This document shows positions 8,921 through 19,000 of a stretch of DNA of 64,000 nucleotides, piece by piece. The DNA is from Bacteroidia bacterium. GTDB lineage: Bacteria; Bacteroidota; Bacteroidia; Chitinophagales; Saprospiraceae. A program made the position numbers and the translations under genes. Location of the stretch: the NCBI GenBank assembly GCA_030426765.1, contig JAUHXV010000001.1, positions 124,001-188,000 on the forward strand, written 5' to 3'. The stretch's first letter is position 1; each line of letters starts with the position of its first letter. Under the pieces are notes generated by a model. It ran no database searches. It was not told the origin of the DNA and saw only the letters and a list, made by a program, of their open reading frames with translations.

Positions 8921-11131
8921 ATACTCCGGAATATCCTCCCACTCATTCGGTTCGAGCCAGTACACGTCGTAGCCAAACGTATTGACGAGTTCATCGCGAA
9001 GTGATTCTTTGATTTTGGCGGACTGTTCGAACCCGGCAATCACGGCTTTTTTATATTGCTGATATTGGACGTTTTGTGTAGTGCCGCTCAAGGCAAAATA
9101 CATATTGATCCAGCCACTTTTTTGCGCTTTCACGATGGCTTGACGATCGTTGTTTTTCTTTAGTTTGTTGGCGGCCACTTGTCCGGCATTGACCTTTAAA
9201 AAGTAGATGATCTTGTCGTCGAAGCCATGCTCTCCGCTGATGCTCAGGTTGAGCGCGCTGGATTGAATAAACATCACCGGCAGGAAGACCTTGCCCTTCT
9301 CAATAAGCATATAATTTCGGAGCTGGCTAAAGCGAATGTCCTGCAGGTCTTCGAGGTGCACAAATTTTCCGAAATCCTCCAGTGTCTGCATATCGCGAAG
9401 ACGTCCGTCTTGTATTTCAATTGCACTTTTAATATGCACTTGTTTTGATAAAAGATTCCATTTTTTATCAAAAGGTATAACCGTTTCAGCCCAGAGATTT
9501 GTTTTTCCGCTCAGGTTTTTATCGGTGATAAACGTTTGATCAAAATTTGAAAAAGAAGCGAGTAGTTCGCGTATTTCTATTTTGGAAAATGTCCACAAGG
9601 CATTTACCGTGGGGTTCTTATCCAGACCCGAAACAGATCCTTTTGTGGCGACTGTGCCATCGCAGAGATTTCCGGAAAAGACAAACTCGAACTTCTTCCC
9701 TGTTTCAGTCATAGAAAATTCCAGCTCAGAAGTGTTGACTTTGTTCCAGAGAAATTGATCCACGGAAAAACGCATCTCCTTATCTGCGAGACGCAGAGTT
9801 CCGTGATGAACGCGAATATCGTTGTCCTGAAAAACAACATGCAGGTCTCGGACTCCAATTTGCTTTACTTCCTGGCTAAAAAGCGTGTTTATAAATTGAT
9901 CCGTGTTTTGGATTTGTCGGAGTTGTAAGTCATCAATTTGAAAAGTTCCCGTTTTAAATGACACTCCGGGTGCATTTACAGCATTCAACAGCGAAGCAGA
10001 AAGTGTTCCGTCCAGATAAAAGTCAATCGCTTTGCTTTTCATATTGTCCATGTCGACGCGCGTTGTAAAGGTTCCTTTTTTCCTCAGTGTGGCATGTAAT
10101 CCCTGAGGAAGGTTGCGTCCATTTGCACCATCCGCATACGTAAGTTCGAGCTCGAGGCCTGAAAGTTTTTCACCGGTTCCTGGGAGTACAGCCGAACCAT
10201 TTTCAAGATCGATTGATACATCTGTTTTCCATTGACTCGTCGCGTTGATTGGACCGGCGATAGTTCCTTCACCTGCGGTGATACCTTTTATTGAATATGC
10301 CTCAATCTGTTTGGCTATTTGCTCCGGCATCCATTGTTGCATCAGTTCCGGTATCCCTTTTTTCCATTGAAATGAAATGTCCAGCGCATCGGATTGGATG
10401 TTTCCATCTATCGTCAGTTGAATGGCTTCATGATTGATGGTGATATTTTCAAAAAACTGTTGCCCGCTATTAAGGTCATACACGTATCGTCCATCAATCG
10501 TGGAGATCAGGGGCGCCGGTATCGATTTGTTGGAAAGAGAAAGGAGCGCTATGGAGCTTTCGAGATGAATGTCTGACTCCAGCTTTCCTTCAGCAAAGCT
10601 CCCTTTAAAGAGACCTTTTTCGATATAGGTGTGAAGTTGTGTTTTCTCACCATCGTCATATTGAAGTTGTACGTCTTCAAGAAGCAGCTGGCGGACTCTG
10701 GTGTTAAACGCTTCCGCACCTTCGTCTGTATGTTCTTTTTTCTTCTTTATGTCGTACGACCATTTTCCATTGTGCTGTGTGATGGAGAGGACACCATGCC
10801 GAACGACCAGTTGATTGATGACGATTTCATTTTTAAGCAATGGGAGCAAGCCGATGACCAGATCGACATCACTGTGTTGTATAAAGCGAGACTCTCCTGA
10901 CCCGACACTCAGGTCGTAGATCTGAATGGACATGAGTGGAAAGTGACTCAACCAGTTCATGTCTGCAGTGGTGTATTGCAGCGAATCGACCAGCTCGTGT
11001 TGAACGGCATCAAGTACTTTTTTGACGATCAGATCACTCTTCCAGCGCAAAATGATCAGCATAGAGATGCAGATCAGCAGCAGAAGGATGATCAGCCCTT
11101 TGAGGGCAAAAAGAATGCGATGCTTGTTCAT
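8915..11131 (-). CDS. AsmA-like inner-membrane/periplasmic protein
   Basis: 738 aa from ATG 11131 (MNKHRILFALKG). This start puts one hydrophobic anchor (ALKGLIILLLLICISMLIIL) at the N terminus; an upstream in-frame start at 11161 would add ten residues before it. The rest is periplasmic and beta-rich, with the opening typical of AsmA-family proteins (SLQYTTADMNWLSHFPLMSIQIYDLSVG; VIGLLPLLKNEIVINQLVV) and a C-terminal part with the AsmA2-type pattern (LNLSISGEHGFDDKIIYFLKVNAG). AsmA/TamB/YhdP relatives form bridge-like grooves that help lipid transport between membranes; that role is inferred here by family. It is divergent from the TauE gene and convergent with the 690-aa gene. Confidence 0.8.
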   Translation of the reverse strand: MNKHRILFALKGLIILLLLICISMLIILRWKSDLIVKKVLDAVQHELVDSLQYTTADMNWLSHFPLMSIQIYDLSVGSGESRFIQHSDVDLVIGLLPLLKNEIVINQLVVRHGVLSITQHNGKWSYDIKKKKEHTDEGAEAFNTRVRQLLLEDVQLQYDDGEKTQLHTYIEKGLFKGSFAEGKLESDIHLESSIALLSLSNKSIPAPLISTIDGRYVYDLNSGQQFFENITINHEAIQLTIDGNIQSDALDISFQWKKGIPELMQQWMPEQIAKQIEAYSIKGITAGEGTIAGPINATSQWKTDVSIDLENGSAVLPGTGEKLSGLELELTYADGANGRNLPQGLHATLRKKGTFTTRVDMDNMKSKAIDFYLDGTLSASLLNAVNAPGVSFKTGTFQIDDLQLRQIQNTDQFINTLFSQEVKQIGVRDLHVVFQDNDIRVHHGTLRLADKEMRFSVDQFLWNKVNTSELEFSMTETGKKFEFVFSGNLCDGTVATKGSVSGLDKNPTVNALWTFSKIEIRELLASFSNFDQTFITDKNLSGKTNLWAETVIPFDKKWNLLSKQVHIKSAIEIQDGRLRDMQTLEDFGKFVHLEDLQDIRFSQLRNYMLIEKGKVFLPVMFIQSSALNLSISGEHGFDDKIIYFLKVNAGQVAANKLKKNNDRQAIVKAQKSGWINMYFALSGTTQNVQYQQYKKAVIAGFEQSAKIKESLRDELVNTFGYDVYWLEPNEWEDIPEYE

Positions 11132-11341
11132 GTGGTCAGGTACGCCAATACACCTCGGCATGCCTCCATGATTTCGAGGGCATGTGCCGATGATTTTTAA
11201 TTCCGATCGTCAGTAGTGGTGATCTAAGCGATAGGTTAACGTAAAGGGATGTGTGGCTAAAACGCAATAGTTGGGAGGCTTATTTTAAAAGGCGTGGCTC
11301 AGGGCAGCCGACTGAAAACAAATAACGACCTTGCGCTGTCT

Positions 11342-12097
11342 ATGAGGGAAATGGCAGCAGGCTTATCCCCGGATCAATGGGCGCTGGCCCTACTGGCGAC
11401 CTTTCTGCTGGGTGTGGCGAAAGGGGGCATTAAAGGGTTTGGGGCGATCATCACCACCTTACTGGCGATCGTTTTTGGAAGCAAAGCATCCACCGGTATC
11501 TTAATGCCGTTGCTGATTGTGGGGGATGTTTTTGCGGTGGTGTACTACAATCGCCATGCGCACTGGCCGTATTTAAGAAAACTTATGCCCTGGATCATCG
11601 TGGGTGTGCTGATCGGCGTGTGGTATGGAAAAGATTTGCCGGAGAGTCAGTTTAAACAGGGGATGGCGCTAATCATCTTTCTGAGTGTGATCCTGATGTG
11701 GATAGCGGATCGCAGAAAATCGTATACGATTCCGGATAATAAGTTTTTTGCCTCAGTCATGGGTAGTCTGGCCGGTTTTGCGACTATGGTTGGAAATCTG
11801 GCGGGACCTTTTTCAGAGCTTTACTTTCTGGCCTTAAAAACGCCGAAAGCGGTATTTATTGGTACTTCAGCATGGCTCTTTTTTCTCACCAATATATTTA
11901 AACTGCCTTTCCACATCTGGACCTGGAAAACGATCAATCCGGAGTCTCTGAAAACCGATCTTTTTCTGCTTCCGGCGCTGGTGATCGGACTGTTTGCAGG
12001 CGTTTCGCTCGTGAACGCCGTAAAAGAGAGCCATTTTCGTTACCTGATTATGATTTTGACCGGTTTGGGGGCGATTTTCATCTTTTTCAGGAATTAG
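11342..12097 (+). CDS. TauE/SafE (TSUP) family membrane permease
   Basis: Multi-helix permease of the sulfite exporter TauE/SafE family, about 251 aa from ATG 11342. A GTG at 11294 in the same frame would add 16 polar residues and seems less likely. Family features: an opening helix with GVAKGGIKGFGAIITTLLAI, the mirrored second half starting near SVMGSLAGFATMVGNLAGP, and about eight hydrophobic segments. TSUP proteins move sulfite, sulfoacetate or other organosulfur anions, or thiosulfate; substrate cannot be assigned from sequence. No sulfur-metabolism gene is adjacent. Confidence 0.85.
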   Translation: MREMAAGLSPDQWALALLATFLLGVAKGGIKGFGAIITTLLAIVFGSKASTGILMPLLIVGDVFAVVYYNRHAHWPYLRKLMPWIIVGVLIGVWYGKDLPESQFKQGMALIIFLSVILMWIADRRKSYTIPDNKFFASVMGSLAGFATMVGNLAGPFSELYFLALKTPKAVFIGTSAWLFFLTNIFKLPFHIWTWKTINPESLKTDLFLLPALVIGLFAGVSLVNAVKESHFRYLIMILTGLGAIFIFFRN

Positions 12098-12197
12098 TTC
12101 AATAAATATTAAATTTTTTTTGCTCCTGTTGCCAATCTCAATTTAATCGGGAGCACTCCTTATGTTTCCAATAAATATCTATTTGGCAATTTTTTAC

Positions 12198-12220
12198 AAA
12201 TTATAGTTTATCATAATATG
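12198..12220 (+). promoter_or_regulatory. Shared 23-bp upstream element, copy 1
   Basis: AT-rich element identical at 22 of 23 positions to 25366-25388. The core is TTTATCATAATATG (12207-12220). It lies about 310 bp upstream of the 12528 ATG; a regulator-binding site is inferred. Confidence 0.5.
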
Positions 12221-12239
12221 ATGAACTATCCGAAAAACT

Positions 12240-12254
12240 TGGCACAGCTCTTGT
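12240..12254 (+). promoter_or_regulatory. Sigma-54-like -24/-12 sequence
   Basis: TGGCAC, five bases, then TTGT: the -24 element is exact and the spacing correct, but the -12 element has T where sigma-54 promoters need C (TTGC). It could be a weak or degenerate RpoN promoter for the 12528/13057 pair, or chance. Confidence 0.25.
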
Positions 12255-12527
12255 TTATTAAAGGGAGTATAATGGGCTTAGGGTATTTCTAAGTACCATA
12301 TGTTGTATTAGTTTTGAGGTGTTAAAACCGACTGTAATTGTATCGCACGAGCGATATGATTGAGTCTCAACCTGAAGAATGACCTTGTTTCAAGGTATCT
12401 GTGTATGTCTCCTTTTCTTAGGAATGACAATAGGTACTTTGTCTGTTTGTTTGAATGAGTTGGGATAACAGTCTAAAGGAAAATTTAGAAAAGTATTTAA
12501 TCTCATTTTAAACAAACAAAGTTTCTC

Positions 12528-13001
12528 ATGAAAAAAGCATTTTCAATTATTAAGGGAGTGGCTTCGAAAGGAGCGGGTTTACTTCCTTTTGTACTTGCTT
12601 TTGTATTTGTTGCTGCGATGACAACGGATATGAATGCACAGTCCTCGGTGACGCACCAGACCGCTGGTAATCCTGGTTCACCGGCTTCCTGGAAGAATCT
12701 CTATGATGAGCCAACCGGGTTATTTGTTTCATCCGAGACTGCGAAAGCACGTCTGATGGATGAGATGAAAGAATTAAAAGAGACGATGTCGCAGTATGCT
12801 GAAGGCACAGGACCCTATGAGACTGCTGCCCGTCGGTATTTCTACTATGCGCTGATCCATGAAAACCTGGAAGCAGGCAAGACTGTACAGAGCTCAATTT
12901 CAGATGCCCTGGCTTCGATGAACAATGCGGTATCCACGGCATTGGATCCGGAGGATGCTCAGGCGGAGAAGAATGCAGCGATCAGTTTGTTGCGTCCATA
13001 A
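12528..13001 (+). CDS. Small secreted protein upstream of the 2095-aa gene
   Basis: 157 aa, not recognised as a named family. The N terminus is a signal peptide (basic MKKAFSIIKGVASKG, then a hydrophobic LLPFVLAFVFVAAM, cleavage near MNAQ). The mature part of about 118 aa is mostly helical and acidic, with a conserved-looking ARRYFYYALIHENLEAGKTVQSS segment and no Cys. It ends 55 bp before the ATG of the 2095-aa giant and reads in the same direction, so co-transcription is likely. A helper, chaperone or partner of the giant is possible but unsupported by any domain. Confidence 0.7.
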   Translation: MKKAFSIIKGVASKGAGLLPFVLAFVFVAAMTTDMNAQSSVTHQTAGNPGSPASWKNLYDEPTGLFVSSETAKARLMDEMKELKETMSQYAEGTGPYETAARRYFYYALIHENLEAGKTVQSSISDALASMNNAVSTALDPEDAQAEKNAAISLLRP

Positions 13002-13056
13002 ACGAACTTGTTTGAAACGACTTATGATAAATTACTTTATTAAATCAACCAATCTC

Positions 13057-16000
13057 ATGAAAAGAATAACATTTACTTCTTATGTACTGGTGTTACTGGG
13101 AGTATTGACCGTTGGGAGTCTGTATGGACAGACCAATGTCAATATGCCTTATAATACTGGTGCTACGACGCAGACGATCAGCCCTCCGGGGACTTGTTCG
13201 TTCAATTTTTATGATAATGGAGGACCAGCGGGTAACTATTCCAGTAACTCGAGTTATGTGACTTCCATTATCACCTTTGCGCCCTCGAACCCGGCGACGC
13301 ACAGAATACGTGCGACGTTTAGTTCGTACACATCAGAGAACTCCTTCGATGCCTTGTTTATCTACAATGGTAACGTAGCGGAGACTCCGAACCTGACGAA
13401 CCCTGGTTTTCCAGGTGTTCTGCCCAACCAGTTTAACTCTGGTAACCCGCAGAACTTCAACTTCCGTGCAGGAGGGTACCGTGCCAATGCAACACCTGGT
13501 ACGATAAACTCTACGGCCGCGTCAGGCGCGCTGACCTTCCAGTTTGAGTCAGACCTGAGTGTGACACAGGCGGGATGGGTATGTAGCATTACGCAGGTAC
13601 CTCAGGTATCTTGTACAATGACAGCACCTGCAGACCTGGTGGTGAGTACCGGTCAGTTTAACTGTCTGGCCGATGGTACATCACCGCTTCCAACGTTTAG
13701 CCCAGGCGGTTGCGAGTCAGCCTTTGTACTGCAGTATTCCGTAGATGGCAACACGCCAGTGGTTGTGCCACAGCCGCTTCCGGCGAATATTGCGATTCAG
13801 GGACTGACATCAGGTGACCACCAGATTGAGTGGCAACTGATTGATCCATGCGGAAACGTACTGGTAGCAAGTGCTACACAGAACGTCGAGGTACAGGACC
13901 TGGTTCCACCGGTAATTACCTGTCCACAGGACATCAATATTACCCTGGCTCCTGGCGAGTGTGATGCGATCGTAGGGTATACCGTAGGGGTGACTGACAA
14001 CTGTCCGTTTTTCGTACAGGGACCAGCGTACCAATATCCGGTGTCCTTTTCTGCTCACGGAGGTGGAACAGCCTTCTCACTGTCCGGTAACACACTCCCT
14101 GGAGGTGTATATTTTGATGTAGAGAACGTAGGTGCTGAGCCACTGAGTGTCACCGGTTTTGGTGTACGTTTTGGTAACCCGGCCTTTGGTGTGGTTAACG
14201 CGCCACAGACGATGCAGGTATATGTGACCAATGGTTCAACCTTTGCGGGTGTAGAAACCAATGCAGGCGCATGGCAGAATATCGGCCCGGCAGTAGCGAA
14301 CCCGATTCCACCTTACTTTGCCACCGGCACTGGTGATCTGGCTCAGTTGGATATCACACAAGACATCCTGATTGCTCCGGGAGCATCAAAAGGATTCCAT
14401 ATCTGGGGTCAGACGGCATGTCCGATCTTCAACTACTTTAATACAACACAACCAGTAACCAACGGACCATTTATGGTCACAGGCGGACCTGTATCTTTTG
14501 GCTTGCTGTCCAACCTGTTTCAGGCTGGCGCATCTTCAATGCCAAATATCCAGATCAACTCAGCGATCACATCCGATCCTACGCCCACGCAGTATGCAGG
14601 ACTTCCATCCGGCTCAGTGTTTGAATTAGGAACGACAACCAACTGTTTTGAAGTAGCGGACGTAGCAGGCAATACCTCTACATGCTGCTTTGATGTAACG
14701 ATCAATGAGTATCCAACACCAACTACTACATTGGCATGTAATGACAATGTACAGGTGTCCGTGAATGAGAACTGCGAAGGCCTCATCACTACAGATATGA
14801 TCCTTGAAGGAGGACCATACGGATGTTATGACAACTATATCGTAGCGGTAGAAGGCTATGGAGAAGGCTTTGGAAGTGTCACAATCGATGGTGATGCCAT
14901 TGGTCAGACTCTTCAGGTAACCGTTACAGATCCTACTACGGGCAACAGCTGCTGGGGTACAATATCAGTAGAAGACAAGATCGATCCAACGATCGAGTGT
15001 CGCGACGTAGTGATTATGTGCGGCGCACAGCTTCCGGACAACCCAGCCCCACCGGTGGTAGGGTATCAGAACCTGATCATCACAGGTCTTAACGATCTGC
15101 TGGATGGTAATATGTTTGAGTATGAGTTTGACTATACATACCTGCCAAGTACCCCTGTACTGGACGTGGATGTATTAGTAAGACTGGATGGTCACGATTG
15201 GCTTCCGGATGTAAACATCGATGTAGAGTCACCTGATGGAACAGTTATCCAGGTGTTTGACGTAGGCGGATGTTTTGGACAGGATTGGCCGATCTGGTGT
15301 ATCTGGGATGATGATGGTTTGGTGACCAACGCATGTGCTGATATCAATGCAGGCGGTACCGGACGATTCCAGCCACTGATCCAGGGAGGATTTTCAATGC
15401 CCGCCTTGTTTGGCTTCAACGGACTGGATGCCAGTGGTATCTGGAAAGTAAGATTTACCGATGCTGTATTGGGTAATGATGGTATTATCCGAGAAGTAGG
15501 ACTCTTTATCAACGTAAACCTTCCACAGGTAGATCCTGCGGATAATTGCGGTGAAGTAGAAGTCACGTATACGGATACCGAATCAGGCGATCCATGTGAC
15601 GGTCTGATCGTAACGCGTAACTGGGTAGTAACAGATGGCAGCGGTAACACCGCGGAGTGTGATCAGAACATCACCGTAGAGCCACTGGTACTGGATTCAA
15701 TCGTATGTCCACCTGCATATGTAGGTTCATGCGGAGATGATCTGCATCCGGACAATACCGGCTGGCCAACCGTTAACGGTAATGAGATTACAGATGAAGA
15801 CAATGTATGTAACATCTTTGTCGGATACTGGGATAAAGAATTGAATGACTGCGGAAACGGAGTGAAGATCGTACGTACGTGGACAGTTTTAGACTGGTGT
15901 ACACAAACCACCTTAGAGTGTGTACAGGTGATCAAAGCTACGGATGACGAAGCTCCACTGATTACATGTCCGGATGATCTGGAAGTAGGCACTGACTTCT

Positions 16001-19000
16001 GGTATTGCTATGCCAACGTGAGTGTACCTAAGCCAGAGGTAGAAGATGTGTGCGGATCAGCATACACGCTGAGCCTGTCTTCATCTGCCGGTGTTGTAGT
16101 GAACTTTGGCAACAACTATGTGATCAACGGTCTTCCTGTTGGTGTACATACTGTGACCTGGACCGCTACCGACGAGTGTGGTAACAGCAGTTCCTGCTCA
16201 TTCAACATTGAAGTAGTAGACGATGTAGTACCGGTTGCAAACTGTGACTCACATACTACAGTATCGCTGACCAATGATGGTCCTTACGGAGTGACATTAG
16301 TACCAGCTCATGTATTTGATGATGGTTCGTATGACAACTGTGGACCGGTAACGTTCCGCGTACGTCGTATGGATAGCTGTATTGATTTTGACTGGACGAC
16401 CGAAGGCGCATGTATCGATGATACACCAGGCGGTATTCCACCGGTCAACAGCCGTGACCGCGGAACCGTACACCGTCCATGTGTGCCATTTGCATGCTGC
16501 GACGTAGGTGCAGGACCAATCATGGTAGAACTTGAAGTAGAAGACTTAGCCGGAAACCGCAACTACTGTATGGTAGAGGTAACAGTACAGGATAAGATTT
16601 CTCCATTCATCGAGTGTCCGCCAAACGATATCATCGTAAGCTGTGACTTCTGGTTCCATGTAGAAGAAGGTACTTTTGTTGATGCTGATGGCAACAACAA
16701 CGGAAACCTGGATGAAGATCCACTGAGCCCAGTATTTGGTAACATGTACGATGCATTCAAATACAATGATGATGAGAGTGTACGTCAGGATGTGATCATC
16801 AACGATCCTGATGGATTAGGCTCTAACTACTACTGGGGTATTGAAGGCTGGGCTGATGACAACTGTGAGGTGAACCTGAGCGTACGTGTACGTGTGGTTG
16901 ACGATTGCAGTGGTGATGACCTGCCGGGTAGTGCACCAGATGGCGCTGTGAAGTATATCGAGCGTCGTTTCAGTGCTTCTGATGGTAATGTAGGTGTAGC
17001 GCCAGGCACATGTACTCAGCGTATCTGGGTAGTGGACTTCGAGCCATTCTACATTACAGATATCAACTGTAACAACCAGAACCCACAGGACGGAGTGATC
17101 TGGCCATGTGATGTATTACTGACAACATGCCCTGAAGATCTGGGTGATACAGGCGAGCCTGTAGTATTTGATGATGCGTGCAGCCTGATTGGTGTAACGT
17201 ATGATGATACCCGTTTTGACTTTGTCGACGGAGCATGCTTCAAGATTCTGCGTAAGTGGTCCGTGATTGACTGGTGTCAGTACAACTCACAGACAGGCGC
17301 AGGCTTGTGGATGTATACACAGGTGATCAAAGTACACGACGAAGAAGGTCCTGAGTTTGTAGAGCCATGTGAGACAGAAGTACTGTGTGTAGAAGATGAA
17401 GGTGTAAGTCTTCCGGATAACAACCAGGCGTTCCTGGGCGAAGAGGATCCATTATCCTCCAGCTGTTCAGTACACCTGAATCTGGAAAGAGTGGTACACG
17501 AGACCTGCAGCGATATCGTACAGTATGATGTTAAGATCTATCCATACAATGGAACGGATTATATCCTGTTCCCAACCAGAACCGTAGCGGTAGATTCTAA
17601 CAACGATGCTACGTTGAGCTTTGACACACGTCAGCACAGCAGCCTGGATATCCGTCGTAACGGTATTCCATACAACAGCCAGTTCTGCGGCGACTACCAC
17701 AGAATCCTGTGGAGCGTAGAAGATGGTTGCGGTAACTGGAGCCACTGTGAGTACCTGTTCCGTTTGGAAGACTGCAAGCAGCCATCACCAGTATGTATCA
17801 ACGGTCTGAGCACTGTTGTGATGCCGGTAGGCGGCGAGGTAACAATCTGGGCTAAGGACTTCAATGCATCGAGCTTTGATGATTGTACACCAGCAGCTGA
17901 GTTGCTGTATAGCTTTGACGGTGATGTATACACGCCAAGCTTTACCTACACATGTGATAATGTACCAGCGTTTGGTGTTGAGTTGAGCACACAGATCTGG
18001 GTTGCAGACGGCGGCACAGATGATAACTGTAATGGTATCATCAGCTGGGCTGAGCGCAACAAAGACTTCTGCACAACGACTATCGTGATTACGGACAATG
18101 CAGGAGTATGCGACACTACTGGTGGCAGCATCCTTGCAGGAGAAGTCCTGACCGAAGATGTACAGTCTGTAGAGTTGGTAGGTGTAAGCCTGACCGCTCC
18201 TGGACATGTATTCCCGACGTATGTAACGACCACTAACGGTCAATACAACTTTAACAACCTGATCCTGCCAATGGACTTCTCAGTCAATGCAGAGCGTAAT
18301 GATAATCACAGAAACGGTGTAAGTACACTTGACCTTGTGAAGATTCAGAAGCACCTGCTGGGTATTGAGGCGATTAGCAGCCCATACGATCTGATTGCCG
18401 CTGATGCGAACAATTCAGAGGGTGTGAGTGCGATCGACCTGATTGAGTTGCGTAAGTTGATCCTGGGTATCTACACAGAGCTTCCAGCGAATCAGAGCTG
18501 GAGATTTGTGGACAAAGACTTCCAGTTTGCAGACGTAACGAATCCATGGCCGTTTGAAGAGTCAATCAACATGTCAGGCCTGAGTGGCAATGAGATGGAT
18601 AAAGACTTTGTAGCGATCAAGGTAGGAGACGTGAATAACACCGTACAGGCGAATGCGCTTCAGATCCTTCCAAAGAATGGAAACGGAGTGGTACGTCTGA
18701 CAGCAGAAGACAGATCAATCGAGCAGGGTGAGGCAGTAAGCGTAGAGATACGTTCCTCTGACTTTGCCAGCATCGAAGGATATCAGTTTACGATGGAAGC
18801 CAACGGTCTCGAGTTCAGAGGCGTAGAAGGTGGTCTGGTAGACATGAAGGATGAGAACATGGGCGTCTTTGGCAGCACGCTGACAGCGAGTTGGCACAAA
18901 GTAGGTGGCGTAAGCGCTACTTCAAGTGACGTACTGTTCACGCTTCACTTCGAAGCAGGTGTAGCGGGTCAGTTGAGTGAAATGCTGACGCTGAACTCTA

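Larger units (their letters stand above)
12098..12527 (+). other. 430-bp intergenic leader of the 12528/13057 gene pair
   Basis: No convincing gene. It holds the 23-bp element shared with the region before the 25619 gene (12198-12220), a sigma-54-like sequence (12240-12254), a hairpin TATCGC-acga-GCGATA downstream, and no exact TAnnTTTG box (the nearest, TACTTTG, is one base short). The length suggests a long 5' untranslated leader. Confidence 0.6.

Noticed and set aside
12218-12295. 24-codon ORF beginning inside the 23-bp element
   Set aside because: Very short, no conservation or start-site support, and it overlaps the sigma-54-like site.
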